Shown: positions 43,485-53,130, numbered from the stretch's first letter. The stretch: 64,000 bases of DNA from Bacteroidota bacterium (GCA_023151185.1 JAKLJL010000006.1:62001-126000), one strand, 5' to 3'. Numbers and translations are program-made. The notes: generated by a model from the letters alone, not told the origin.

Positions 43485-46400
43485 TCATTTTAATAATTGA
43501 ATTTTCCCGGTTTTGACTTCGGTTCCGATTTCAACCCGGTAGAAGTACGTTCCGGAAGCCAGGTTTCGGCCATCAAACCGGAAGGCGTAATCTCCCCGCT
43601 CATACGTCCCGCTGGCCAGATCGGCAACCAACTGTCCCACCAGATTGTAAACCCGGACTTTCAGTTCCTTTGCTTCGGTCAGGCGGACGCTGATCCGGGT
43701 TTCGGGGTTGAACGGATTCGGGTAAACAGCAACCAGTTCCCTGATTTCCTCTCCGCCGGTTTCCTCTGCTTCTGATTTGCTCATCCGGACTTTGTTACCT
43801 GAGGGATCAACCACCCAGACATCCCACTTCGTCAGGTCGGGGATAAACCGGATTTCCCGGCGGGTTCCGGCTTCATCCCGGTAAACAACCAGTTCAGACG
43901 TCCCGAAAAGTTTCAGGTCATTGACCGTTTCGGTAACAAAGCCGTCACCTTTTACCGCTACCGTCCAGACACCGAGTGTGTCAATCAGGATGGAATCGAC
44001 CATGGATGGATCCAGATGAGCCGAATAGATCAGGGTATCGGTCAGTTGAACCCCCGAGATACTGAGGACAGGGATGTCCATGGAGCCGGTGGTGACCTTT
44101 GGTGCGGGAGTACCAGGCCATAAAACATCAGTGAGACCCAGCACAGATAACCCGCTTAAACTGTTTTCTGAAGGTGTAAAATCCACTTCACCTTGGAGTA
44201 ATTTTTGCGCAGATGAAGCAAACGTACTGGTACTTTGAACCCAGGACGTTCCGTCATTGAGCCACAGGTAATAGCTGTAGTTGGGAACGTAGGATGAAAC
44301 TGCCACTGAGGCTAACTTTTTTGATCCTTCGCAGGCCAGACTGATGGCCGAAAAGTCGCCGTAGGTTCCTGAAGTGGCCAGAACGGTAAAGGGCAGGGTC
44401 GATTCTGTGGTGTACCAGGCTCCGGTTCCCAGATCTTTTTTATTGGTTTGGGTGTTGGTCCTGACCAGAATCAGATTCAGATTCCCGTTTGGATCGACCG
44501 ACGAAGCCATTGAAGCAAAGGAACCGGAGGAACTGGTGGTAATCATCTTTGCAGACGACCAGGTTCCGTCTGTTTTGAGTCTATAGCCAAGAACGGATGA
44601 TCCATTTATCCAGACCACGTAAGCCAGATTACCGTTACCGGCAACCTGTATGGAAGCAGATTGCCCGGTAAGTGTTGACCAACTGCCCCAGGTAACTCCT
44701 GAACCTGTCAAGGTCCCCACCGATTTGTAGATGGTTGACCCAATTTTGGCAATTAGGGCAAGTTTTGGTGTGATGCTGTTAATCCGCACAATTTCAACAC
44801 GTCCCGAAGGGATTCCAGAAAGAGCGGGAACTGAAGAACTTGAAACAACCCCGTTGATCTCATGACCAGATGTTAGGGTTGTGGTTCCGTTATTCAGAAC
44901 CCAATACCGGTTATTGCCGTTGGCTGTTGCTGAAAAATTCTGAAGATTACTGATGGAACTGGAAACCAAAATTTCCTTCATATCAGACCCATTTTTCCGG
45001 TGCAGCCAGAGTTTGCCGTCTGAAACATACATGACCGAGGCCGTTCCGTTTTCTGATACAAACTGATTTCCCGTTACCCACCCGGTATTGAGAGATGCCA
45101 GCATAGCTTTGTAGTTGGCAGTAATGGTGGCTATTCCATTGGTTACAAGGGGTTGAGGTGCAAGTGAATTCGGATTGGTTAGTGGGTCAATATTGGTACC
45201 AGACCAATTCTGAAAAGAAAGGCAAAACACACCAAAGGATTTCATGGCATCTGCTTTGATCTGGTAGTAAGGTTTAAGAGGATCAAGATTGTTCACACGT
45301 TCATTTATAAAAATATCTTTTGCAGCAGACAGGATGTTAAAGGTGGTCTGGTCTTTGGTTTCCCAGGGATCCTGAAACCCGATACTGGTTGAAAAAGGCA
45401 GATTAATTTCCTGAATGGATCCGGAAGGAGTTAAACTGAAAAGAGGTTTCCGTTTTGATGACCTAACGGGTTGTGAAGCTAAACTTAAAAAATATTCTTT
45501 TGGTCTATAATCAACTGCCACCCCGTTCCAGTCATGGTGCTGCTCCCCGTTTGCCTGTGTATTAAACACAAATGAAGAGTAGGTTTCACCGGGTAATAAA
45601 AAGGTTGATTGATAGTCATATAGGTAATTATAGTCATTGATCGCAAATAAGTTTCCCGTAGTTCCACCATCAGCAAGACGTGTTTCAAGTTTAAAGTTAA
45701 ATGGGTTTTCATTTAACATATACCTACCATGATAAACAGTCAGATTAGCATGCATCAATTTAACCTGATCAGGACTAAAATGCTGGGGAGTCGCATTCCA
45801 GTAGGACATAATATTTTGTTTATCTGGATTGTAGTTTGACTTATTACACTGATCCATACCCATTGTTCCTTCATAATCTGCTGGCGTATCGGCTATGCCA
45901 TCGCCTGTATAAAGAGCGTTTACCTCACAACCATTCAGACCAGATTGATCTATATTCTCTTTGCCATTTTGCGTGTCAAAAGTATGCCAAAGCCCAAAAG
46001 CATGACCCAATTCATGGGGCCACCACTTACTGGCTCCATGACCCGTTAAAAAAATTCTGTTACTATATAACTGACTCAAGCCTAAACGGGATTCAAATGT
46101 ACCATCTATGGCGATTAACAGAGCATGGGTTATATAAATATTTACTGCATTGGGATTGTGTTTTCTTGCAACTATTTGAATTTCTTGTAGTTGGGGTTTC
46201 AAAACCCAAAATTCAGGAGCATTAATTGTATCAAGTGTTACAACTTCAAAATTGATTAGGCAAGGTAGAAAAGCACTTCTCATAGCATCAAGATCAAGAT
46301 TCATTTTTTCATCTGAAGTTGCAACCTCTCCATCCGAATTAACAATCCGGTAAATTGCAAGTTTTATTGTCCTGGTTTTTGTGGGTGTTTTTAAGAGATT

Positions 46401-46553
46401 GGGATCCCAAAAGGGTGTTTTACTTCCAGCCATTATTGAAAAAATTTCCAAGTTCTCTGAGCTTTTTCCACAAATTTGTGGAGGGGGAGACTGTGCATAG
46501 CCTGCAGAATTCAGACCTATAAAAAGGGTTAAAAATGCAAAACTCTTTTTCAT
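43485..46553 (-). CDS. Secreted M43-like (pappalysin) metalloprotease with T9SS sorting domain
   Basis: 1022-residue exported protein. Signal peptide 1-20 (ends GYAQ); metzincin protease domain about 40-290 with zinc motif H180-E-L-G-H-A-F-G-L-W-H190 and Met-turn NIMSYW near 240; a long middle part (490-800) of repeated beta segments with Ser/Gly-rich turns (propeller-like); and a C-terminal T9SS type A domain, last about 80 residues (VYPNPFNPETRIS ... GTYFYRVEIG). It would cross the outer membrane by T9SS and be anchored or released. The 5' two thirds are clearly more AT-rich than the sorting domain. ATG 46551-46553. Confidence 0.9.
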   Translation of the reverse strand: MKKSFAFLTLFIGLNSAGYAQSPPPQICGKSSENLEIFSIMAGSKTPFWDPNLLKTPTKTRTIKLAIYRIVNSDGEVATSDEKMNLDLDAMRSAFLPCLINFEVVTLDTINAPEFWVLKPQLQEIQIVARKHNPNAVNIYITHALLIAIDGTFESRLGLSQLYSNRIFLTGHGASKWWPHELGHAFGLWHTFDTQNGKENIDQSGLNGCEVNALYTGDGIADTPADYEGTMGMDQCNKSNYNPDKQNIMSYWNATPQHFSPDQVKLMHANLTVYHGRYMLNENPFNFKLETRLADGGTTGNLFAINDYNYLYDYQSTFLLPGETYSSFVFNTQANGEQHHDWNGVAVDYRPKEYFLSLASQPVRSSKRKPLFSLTPSGSIQEINLPFSTSIGFQDPWETKDQTTFNILSAAKDIFINERVNNLDPLKPYYQIKADAMKSFGVFCLSFQNWSGTNIDPLTNPNSLAPQPLVTNGIATITANYKAMLASLNTGWVTGNQFVSENGTASVMYVSDGKLWLHRKNGSDMKEILVSSSISNLQNFSATANGNNRYWVLNNGTTTLTSGHEINGVVSSSSVPALSGIPSGRVEIVRINSITPKLALIAKIGSTIYKSVGTLTGSGVTWGSWSTLTGQSASIQVAGNGNLAYVVWINGSSVLGYRLKTDGTWSSAKMITTSSSGSFASMASSVDPNGNLNLILVRTNTQTNKKDLGTGAWYTTESTLPFTVLATSGTYGDFSAISLACEGSKKLASVAVSSYVPNYSYYLWLNDGTSWVQSTSTFASSAQKLLQGEVDFTPSENSLSGLSVLGLTDVLWPGTPAPKVTTGSMDIPVLSISGVQLTDTLIYSAHLDPSMVDSILIDTLGVWTVAVKGDGFVTETVNDLKLFGTSELVVYRDEAGTRREIRFIPDLTKWDVWVVDPSGNKVRMSKSEAEETGGEEIRELVAVYPNPFNPETRISVRLTEAKELKVRVYNLVGQLVADLASGTYERGDYAFRFDGRNLASGTYFYRVEIGTEVKTGKIQLLK

Positions 46554-46587
46554 TGATTCGTTCCTTCTGTTTGTTTGTGTTGTTGTT

Positions 46588-47937
46588 CTATCTTCTGAGA
46601 GACCAGATTAAAGAACCCTGACCTTCACCAAAACCATATCCGACTGCGAAAACCTGATGCTTACTGACTGCAATACTGGTCAACCAGGTTGTATTCATGT
46701 TGGCAATGGAGTATTTCCTAAATGTTGAACCGTTATAATGCCAAAGTACGCCAAGTACACCGGCAAAAAAGACATCATTGATTCCAGTTCCCCGCATACC
46801 GTTGACCTGATACTGAAAAAAACCATATAAAGCATTCCTTGGAAAAACTGTTACATTTTGAATTTGATCAATTGGTTGAATGAAAATTCTTGCTTCTGAG
46901 TTAACCCAAAAAACAATATTGTCAGGAGAGTAAATTGCTGAAATTCCTCTGCCATAACCATCAAAAGCAGATGGTTTTCCGGTTTCATAAACCACTTCAA
47001 ACTGAGCACCATTTTTGCGAACCAAAACTCCAATCCCGGTTCGGCTTAAATACCCGCAAGCCCAAACTTCACCAGAGGGTGTTCCCCAGATATCCAGAAA
47101 ATCAACTTTTGTTCCGGTTTCAATAAGGTGGAACTCTGAACCATCATACCAGGTCATTGAACCATTTGACCCGGCAAGATAAAACTGGTTTTTTCGGTTT
47201 CCCCACATTTTCTGGGGCGTGCCTTGTGCTTCAGAAATAATTCCAGTTAATAGAATAACACCGTCAGGTTTAATTTTAGCATAAGCGCCGTTTTCAGTAA
47301 ATACCCATAAATTTTCACTATCATACCAGATACATCTGATAACCTGTGGTCTTGAACCTGATGGCCAAATCGGAAGTGAGAATGCAAATTTCTTCCATGT
47401 TTTACCGTTAAACATTGCAGCATTATATAAGGTTAAACCTCCATTAGGAGCAGTTGTAATATCACCCACTACCCAGACACAAGTATCGTTTACAATGGCT
47501 ACATCCAAAAGGTTTGAACCCGCACATCCAAGTGTATCCAGCTTCCAGGTATAGGCATGACTGGTCGTATCCATCGTTCTTCCTGTGACCGGGTCACTTT
47601 TCAGGAAGGTGGTTTCGGTTTTCTTCCAGACAGCTTGCCAGGTGAAGGAAGTTGAGGGTGTTAATGCAGTGTCAATCAGGGTAGTATCCGGCTGGTGGAG
47701 GGAAAAGGTTTGAATTGGTTGAGAATTCCGGGCAAGAGTCAGGGAAGCCGGGTAAGTAATCCCGGCAGTGTGGAGAGAAAGTGTTGCGGAAGTTAAATCA
47801 GTTTCCTTCACTTTCAGTATGAGACTGTCGGTTCGGTTTTCGGGTCCGGTGCTTTCAGGTTCTTTGCAGGAGGTAAAGGCAGATAACAAAACAAAACTAT
47901 AAATGGCTGGGATAAACAGGATGTAGTTTTTTTTCAT
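46588..47937 (-). CDS. Lipoprotein with Fn3-like and propeller-like parts
   Basis: 449-residue envelope lipoprotein: signal with lipobox AFTSC (Cys24), a fibronectin-III-like segment about 36-110 (SATLSLHTAG, STSFTWQAVW), then repeated blades such as NLLDVAIVNDTCVWVVGDI, VIRCIWYDSENLWVFTENG, FLDIWGTPSGEVWACGYL and VNGMRGTGINDVFFAGVLGVLWHYNG (quoted in pieces). Blades of this W-x-V/A-G type suggest a beta-propeller of unknown ligand. It is 34 bases upstream of the protease gene on the same strand, so the two form an operon and likely act together at the cell surface. Confidence 0.8.
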   Translation of the reverse strand: MKKNYILFIPAIYSFVLLSAFTSCKEPESTGPENRTDSLILKVKETDLTSATLSLHTAGITYPASLTLARNSQPIQTFSLHQPDTTLIDTALTPSTSFTWQAVWKKTETTFLKSDPVTGRTMDTTSHAYTWKLDTLGCAGSNLLDVAIVNDTCVWVVGDITTAPNGGLTLYNAAMFNGKTWKKFAFSLPIWPSGSRPQVIRCIWYDSENLWVFTENGAYAKIKPDGVILLTGIISEAQGTPQKMWGNRKNQFYLAGSNGSMTWYDGSEFHLIETGTKVDFLDIWGTPSGEVWACGYLSRTGIGVLVRKNGAQFEVVYETGKPSAFDGYGRGISAIYSPDNIVFWVNSEARIFIQPIDQIQNVTVFPRNALYGFFQYQVNGMRGTGINDVFFAGVLGVLWHYNGSTFRKYSIANMNTTWLTSIAVSKHQVFAVGYGFGEGQGSLIWSLRR

Positions 47938-48058
47938 ATTTTGAATTTGGAATCAGTGAGGATGGGTGTAATTAAACTTATTTTTATGCAAGTTAACGGA
48001 TGTCATTGGTAAATAGCAATAGACCTAATGGTATTAATATTTGTCACGAATTTAAAAT

Positions 48059-48097
48059 AGTGGTACCGCTTTTTTTCGCCATAAAAGCGGTACCACT
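48059..48097. repeat. Perfect 15-bp inverted repeat
   Basis: AGTGGTACCGCTTTT (48059-48073) and AAAAGCGGTACCACT (48083-48097) around a nine-base loop, with TTAAAATAG repeated directly outside both arms. Strong enough to be a cruciform or hairpin; the direct repeat outside suggests an inserted palindromic element. Confidence 0.8.
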
Positions 48098-48283
48098 TAA
48101 AATAGTAGGCAGGGTACCTTTTTACCGATTTTCTGAAAAAACCAACTAATCAACCCCGTTCGGGATTGATTGCATTGCGTGTAACAGCGAACCACCGGAT
48201 CCCTCGATATCAGTCAGTGGCCGTCCTTCGACTCTACTCAGGATACCGGGTTGTGAACAGTATCCATTATCCGTCGCTTTTTC

Positions 48284-48291
48284 TATCTTTG
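48284..48291 (+). promoter_or_regulatory. Promoter element of aat
   Basis: TATCTTTG ending five bases before the ATG of the intact aat gene. The transcript would start at or next to the start codon, leaving no room for a Shine-Dalgarno sequence. Confidence 0.55.
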
Positions 48292-48296
48292 CAGGT

Positions 48297-48884
48297 ATGG
48301 AACTGCCGGAAATTACCCCTGAACTCATCCTGAATGCCTATTGCCAGGGGATTTTCCCGATGGCGGACCCCGACACCGGCGAGATTTCCTGGTATTCCCC
48401 CGATCCGAGGGGCATTTTTCCGCTGGATGCCTATAAACCGAAACGGTCCCTCCGGAATATTCTGAACCGGGGACTTTTCGAGGTCCGGATAAATTCTGAT
48501 TTTGAGGCAGTCATGCGGGGATGTGCAGAAAACCGGGAAACCTGGATATCCGAAGATATTATTGACTGGTACTGCCGGATTCATCTGCTTGGCTATGCAC
48601 ATTCGGTTGAAACCTGGTTTGAAGGCCGTCTTGCCGGTGGATTGTATGGCGTTTCAATCGGAGGAGCCTTTTTCGGTGAGTCCATGTTTTCACGGCAGTC
48701 AAATGCCAGTAAAGTTGCCCTTCACTATCTCGTTACCCGCCTTCGGGAGAAGGGGTTTATCCTGCTGGATACACAGTTTATAACCGACCATCTGGAATGG
48801 ATGGGTGCTGTGGAAATCCCCAGAAAGGAGTATTTAAAACTCCTGAGCAAGGCCATCCACCTTGATGCGGACTTTATCACCTGA
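48297..48884 (+). CDS. aat: Leucyl/phenylalanyl-tRNA-protein transferase
   Basis: 195-residue cytoplasmic enzyme that adds Leu or Phe from aminoacyl-tRNA to N-terminal Lys/Arg of proteins, marking them for ClpS/ClpAP degradation. Motifs: AYCQGIFPMAD near 12-22, WYSPDPRGIFPLD near 29-41, SVETWFEGRLAGGLYGVSIGGAFFGESMF (near 103-131, in parts), LLDTQFITDHLEWMGAVEIPR near 164-184. Length is normal for this group. Probably leaderless. A broken 5' copy lies 5.2 kb upstream. Confidence 0.94.
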   Translation: MELPEITPELILNAYCQGIFPMADPDTGEISWYSPDPRGIFPLDAYKPKRSLRNILNRGLFEVRINSDFEAVMRGCAENRETWISEDIIDWYCRIHLLGYAHSVETWFEGRLAGGLYGVSIGGAFFGESMFSRQSNASKVALHYLVTRLREKGFILLDTQFITDHLEWMGAVEIPRKEYLKLLSKAIHLDADFIT

Positions 48885-48914
48885 CTCCTGGTTTTTTTTA
48901 TCTGTCCTTTTTTT

Positions 48915-48922
48915 TATTTTTG
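48915..48922 (+). promoter_or_regulatory. Promoter element of the TPR/transglutaminase gene
   Basis: TATTTTTG 33 bases before the ATG at 48956, matching TAnnTTTG. Confidence 0.45.
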
Positions 48923-48955
48923 TTGCTTTCCCGTTAACAAAATCCCGGATTTCTC

Positions 48956-51900
48956 ATGAGAATGCTTGCTGTCTTCGTTGTTCTTCTGGTCAACTGTTTT
49001 ACTGTGTTTGCCGGGCACCCGGATAGCCTTGCTGAAGCAGGGTGGAGCCTGGCCGGAAAAAATAATCTGAAAGAAGCCCAGGCTTTATTTCAGAAAGCAC
49101 TTGAACAGGATCCATCGCAGATCAGAGCCAATCTGGGCATGACTTTCATTTTCGATTTACAGAAAAAATATGATCAGGCCTGGCCCCGGTTTCAGGCAGC
49201 GGCAGAAAAATCGGGTAATCCGAATGCCTACCTGTTTGCTGCATGGTCTACGGCCAAGGTGACCAATTCCTATTCAACCGCCCAAAAAAACTTTTCTGAT
49301 TATCTTTCAGAGCTGATCAATACCGGTGATTCAACCGGTACTCTGACAGCAATGGCACGGGAGCAGTTGGGAAGGCGGGCCTTGAACCGGGGAAACTATG
49401 AACAGTCAGAATCTCATTTCAAACAGATGAATACAATCGAAAGCTGGCTTCTGGCTGGTCCTTTTGATAATACCTCCGGATCCGGTTTTGATAAAACGTA
49501 CCTTCCGGAGCAAACCTTTGATCCAAAGATGAAAACCACCGGGCAGCTTGGAATTCCGGTTTCCTGGTTCAAAGTTCCCGAAATCCGCCGGGATAAATGG
49601 GTGGACATGACCTATTACTATCCGCAGGACAATGCTGTTTTTTATGGAAACGTCTTCCTCAAATCGGTAAAAGATGAGGTTGTTCACTTAAGGGTGGGTA
49701 CTTCCGGATCGGTTAAGGCATTTGTCAATGGCAGGGAAATCATCTCGGTGGCCGACGAAAACAACAATGATCTGGATACCTATTGCGCCCGGTTTACCCT
49801 CCCTGCCGGAACAAACCGGCTGCTGATTAAGGTTGGGTATTCAGAAATCAGTTCCTGTAATTTCATGGTCCGGATTACAGATACAAAGGGGAAGCCGGTT
49901 CCGGGAATTGAACCTGTTCTTGAAGCTGATTCCTGGAATCAGTCGGTCCCGGGAGAAATTGTTCAGATACCGAATTTCTCTGAACTCTATTTCAGGCGCC
50001 AGATCAGTCAGAACCCAGACCGGCTTGAAAACTATTTGCTTCTGGCGGATGCCTGTTTGCGCAATGATAAAGCACCAGAGGCTGAACGGGTTCTGAAATC
50101 GGCATTGAAAATTGCACCGGATCAGGTTTTTCTTCTTGAAAAACTGATCGAATCCAACCAGCGGAATGAAAAGTCGGATGATAACCCGACACTGTTCGAG
50201 AAAATCGGAAAACTGTATCCTGACTACCCCGAGTATCAGGTGTATCGGTTTTACCGGGCTGTCAATAATGAAGAATATTCGGCTGCTGACGGATTTGCTG
50301 CCCGCTACGCCGACCTTTCGGGTAAAAATGAAACCTGGTATGAAATGAAGATCCGGCTCCACAGTGCAAAAAAGGAACAGGAAAAGGTCGATGAGTACAA
50401 CCGGGAAGCCTTCGGGAAATTTCCGGAAAATGAAGATTTTCTGGGAGCCGTAATTCAGAATGAATACCGGGTAAAGCAGGATTATGCCGAATGTGAACGG
50501 TTGACCAGAGAGTATCTTGAAAAACGGGTTGATCTGGATGTTCTGAATCTGCTTTCGGCCATTACACTGACCCGGCAAGACCGGGATGGGTTTAAGGAAG
50601 CCTGGGACAGAACCTTTCTGCATGAACCGGTTGCCTGCGGGCGGTACAATGCTATGGCGGATCTCTGCCTCAGAATCAAGGATTTTGAAGCTGCCGAAAA
50701 GGCGATTGACAATGCCCTCCGGATTGCACCGTTTTCTTCCGCATTCTGGAAAAGAAAGGCTGAAATTGCCCGGACACAAGGGAAAACTGAAGTTGCATCT
50801 GAGTGTTATACTTCTGCTATCATTTACGATCCGCAGGATTATGAAGTAAGGCAAAAACTCAGGGAACTGAAAGGCCTGCCTGACCTTTTCGATACGTTCC
50901 ATAAGAATAATATCGACAGCCTGATCGCTGCTGCACCGGCCGGCTCTGATTCTGAAGATGATGAAGCCCTGGTTCTTCTTGACGATACCAAGCGGGTCCT
51001 GTATGAAAACGGCGGATCTGAAGGACAGGTTGAATTGCTGTTCAAAGTCCTGAACGAAGAGGGAATTGAACGGTATAAGGAATACACGGTCAATGGAAGC
51101 GGAAACGGTGAACGGATTGATATTGATAAAGCTGTGGTCAGGAAACCTTCGGGTGATGAAATCAGGGCCGATATCAACAGCAGAACCATTGTTTTTAAAA
51201 ACCTGGAAAAAAATGACATCCTGTATATTAAATACAAACTGAAAAGTTATTACCGGGGCAGTCTTTCGGATCAAACCTGGGAACACCTTGTCTTTTCCTA
51301 TGACATCCCGGTCATCAATGTTTCGTATTCCGTTCTGTCTATGAATGACCGTCAGATTAACTGGAGAGCCATCAACCGGGATATCCAGCCCGAAAAACGA
51401 ACGGTTTCCAACGGAACAGTTTATACCTGGAAAGTTCAGAATCTGAGTCCGCTGAAAATTGAACCGGCCATGTTGCCGATATATGATGCCGGGATCGGAG
51501 TTCAGGTCAGTACCATTCCGGACTGGGAATTCATGGTGAACTGGTATGCTTCGGTAACCAAAGATAAAACCCGGGCAGATGATGATATCAGGGAGGCGGT
51601 TGCCCGCCTGATTCCCGATATACCGGGCACACCTGATACGGTTAAAGTCCGCAGGATTCATGATTTCATCAAGAAAAACATCCAGTACAGTTATGTTTCA
51701 TTCCGTCAGTCCGGATTAATCCCCCAACGGGCACGCGATGTCCTGAACACCCGGATGGGGGACTGCAAAGACATGGCAACGCTGTGTATTTCCATGCTGA
51801 CCGAAGCCGGAGTCCCCGCCTGGTACACACTGGTGAATACCGTTGACGAAGGGTTCTACAGAAGTTCACTGCCGGGACTTTATTTCAACCATTGTATTGT

Positions 51901-52696
51901 AGCAGCCCAATATGCCGGAAAACTTCATTTTCTTGACCTGACGGCAGATAACTATTCTTTGGGCGTTCTGCCCGACGGGGATCTTGGAGCACTGGCCCTG
52001 CTGATAAAACCAGGTGAAAGGACCACTTTCTATCTGCAGGAACCGGTTCCGGAACTGAACCGGATCAGCCGGATTTCCAACGGAGTTTTATCTCAGGACG
52101 GATCGGTATCCATGAAGTACGAATCTGAAAGAATGGGAATTCAGGCCGCCTACCTTCGGTCGGCATACAAAGGGAAATCGAAGGATGAACAGATTAAAAT
52201 CTACATGGAATCAAATTCGGAATATCCTCAGTCAAAAGTTAAGTCTCTGGACTTCACCGGGCTGGATTCACTGACAACGGTAGTAAAGGCCCTTTATGTT
52301 GTTGATATTCCGAATTTTGCCAAGGAAATCAGCGGATTCCGTTTGCTGACACCAGGTTGGTCAGAGTCGATTGGGTCAATGGAGTTGTTTACTGAAGAAA
52401 ACCGTGAAAATGACCTGTTTATCCAGCACTCAGGATCAGTTGAGTCCGAGAAAATAACGTTTGAACTGCCTGCCGGTATGAAACCTGCCGAGCTGATCAA
52501 GGATCAGAACCTGAAATCCCCCTTTGGTCAGTATCAGCTTCAGTTCAGGTATGAAAAAGGAAAACTGACCGGGATCCGGAAAATGAAATACCTGAAATTT
52601 TTCATTACCCCGGCCGAATATTCTGAGGCAAGAAAATTTTTCAATCAGGTCAAGGAACTGGATAAAACCCAGATTCTGCTGAAAAAAGGTAAATAA
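48956..52696 (+). CDS. Large exported TPR / DUF3857 / transglutaminase-like protein
   Basis: 1246-residue periplasmic or surface protein. Signal peptide 1-20; TPR-like helical repeats in several blocks (about 23-140, 345-640; for example AEAGWSLAGKNNLKEAQALF, AEKAIDNALRIAPFSSAFW); a beta-sandwich DUF3857-like domain about 660-860; transglutaminase-like core with Cys937 (GDCKD), His979 (FNHCIV) and Asp994 (LDLTADN), a complete Cys-His-Asp triad; and a C-terminal beta domain. Such proteins are common in Bacteroidota; reaction (protease or cross-linking) is unproven. Single gene with its own promoter and terminator. Confidence 0.85.
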   Translation: MRMLAVFVVLLVNCFTVFAGHPDSLAEAGWSLAGKNNLKEAQALFQKALEQDPSQIRANLGMTFIFDLQKKYDQAWPRFQAAAEKSGNPNAYLFAAWSTAKVTNSYSTAQKNFSDYLSELINTGDSTGTLTAMAREQLGRRALNRGNYEQSESHFKQMNTIESWLLAGPFDNTSGSGFDKTYLPEQTFDPKMKTTGQLGIPVSWFKVPEIRRDKWVDMTYYYPQDNAVFYGNVFLKSVKDEVVHLRVGTSGSVKAFVNGREIISVADENNNDLDTYCARFTLPAGTNRLLIKVGYSEISSCNFMVRITDTKGKPVPGIEPVLEADSWNQSVPGEIVQIPNFSELYFRRQISQNPDRLENYLLLADACLRNDKAPEAERVLKSALKIAPDQVFLLEKLIESNQRNEKSDDNPTLFEKIGKLYPDYPEYQVYRFYRAVNNEEYSAADGFAARYADLSGKNETWYEMKIRLHSAKKEQEKVDEYNREAFGKFPENEDFLGAVIQNEYRVKQDYAECERLTREYLEKRVDLDVLNLLSAITLTRQDRDGFKEAWDRTFLHEPVACGRYNAMADLCLRIKDFEAAEKAIDNALRIAPFSSAFWKRKAEIARTQGKTEVASECYTSAIIYDPQDYEVRQKLRELKGLPDLFDTFHKNNIDSLIAAAPAGSDSEDDEALVLLDDTKRVLYENGGSEGQVELLFKVLNEEGIERYKEYTVNGSGNGERIDIDKAVVRKPSGDEIRADINSRTIVFKNLEKNDILYIKYKLKSYYRGSLSDQTWEHLVFSYDIPVINVSYSVLSMNDRQINWRAINRDIQPEKRTVSNGTVYTWKVQNLSPLKIEPAMLPIYDAGIGVQVSTIPDWEFMVNWYASVTKDKTRADDDIREAVARLIPDIPGTPDTVKVRRIHDFIKKNIQYSYVSFRQSGLIPQRARDVLNTRMGDCKDMATLCISMLTEAGVPAWYTLVNTVDEGFYRSSLPGLYFNHCIVAAQYAGKLHFLDLTADNYSLGVLPDGDLGALALLIKPGERTTFYLQEPVPELNRISRISNGVLSQDGSVSMKYESERMGIQAAYLRSAYKGKSKDEQIKIYMESNSEYPQSKVKSLDFTGLDSLTTVVKALYVVDIPNFAKEISGFRLLTPGWSESIGSMELFTEENRENDLFIQHSGSVESEKITFELPAGMKPAELIKDQNLKSPFGQYQLQFRYEKGKLTGIRKMKYLKFFITPAEYSEARKFFNQVKELDKTQILLKKGK

Positions 52697-52724
52697 AAAA
52701 AGGGTGGCTTACGGCCACCCTTTT
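52696..52724. terminator. Bidirectional terminator
   Basis: GGGTGGC (52702-52708) / GCCACCC (52714-52720) stem flanked by A-rich and T-rich runs on the proper sides, between two convergent genes. Works in both directions. Confidence 0.85.
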
Positions 52725-52746
52725 CGTTTCTGGAAGGTTAAAGACC

Positions 52747-53130
52747 TTATCTGGTTTTAGCTTGACCGGTGCCGGTACAAACTCCGGTTCCAATGCCTTT
52801 GCCTGAACCTTTACTGCCTTTACCGGCCCCGTTTTTAGATCCTTTCGATCCGGATCCCCGGTTTCCTTTCTGACCGGAACCGGCATTGTCATTCACTCCG
52901 TCGCCGTTGGCGTCAACAAAGCCTTTGCCCGATTTTACCCCGGTGTAATCCGGATCCTGACCATTGGGGATGCCGTCTCCGTCAGCATCGGGAGCATTAT
53001 CGTTGAATCCGTCGCCATTGGCATCAACAAACCGCGGGCCGTGGGTGACCGGTGCAGATTGGGCGTTTACCGTAGAAGCAGCGAAGAGGAAAAGAGCTGC
53101 AAGGGTGAGTAGAGTTGAGAAGCGTTTCAT
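52747..53130 (-). CDS. Exported calcium-loop protein with Gly-rich tail (paralog 1)
   Basis: 127-residue exported protein. Signal peptide 1-23 (ends VNAQ). Then three Asp-rich calcium-binding loops: FVDANGDGFNDNAPDADGDG (about 32-51, quoted to twenty residues), IPNGQDPDY and FVDANGDGVNDNAG, of the thrombospondin-3/EF-hand-like DxNxDG type. The last 50 residues are a low-complexity Gly/Ser/Lys tail. Start is the ATG at 53128-53130; a longer frame of 14 codons is rejected. A paralog lies at 57061. Function unknown; calcium-dependent folding at the cell surface is the natural guess. Confidence 0.8.
   Translation of the reverse strand: MKRFSTLLTLAALFLFAASTVNAQSAPVTHGPRFVDANGDGFNDNAPDADGDGIPNGQDPDYTGVKSGKGFVDANGDGVNDNAGSGQKGNRGSGSKGSKNGAGKGSKGSGKGIGTGVCTGTGQAKTR

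Larger units (their letters stand above)
47938..48296. other. Intergenic region lipoprotein / aat
   Basis: 359 bases, AT-rich, without a supported gene. It holds a 15-bp inverted repeat (48059-48097), the phrase GTCCTTCGACTCTACTCAGGATA at about 48222-48245 read in pieces (CCTTCGACTC, a motif I associate with dispersed repeats), and the aat promoter element at its right end. Confidence 0.5.

Noticed and set aside
48222-48245. CCTTCGACTC...CTCAGGATA as a tRNA T-arm or att site
   Set aside because: No cloverleaf can be formed around it and it is not repeated at the other edge of the accessory segment; it is more likely a dispersed intergenic repeat.
49841-51661. 606-codon open frame on the minus strand
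   Set aside because: It lies wholly antisense to the TPR/transglutaminase gene, whose domains and triad are clear. The antisense translation has no recognisable domain and an Ile/Phe/Arg-heavy composition typical of a shadow frame.
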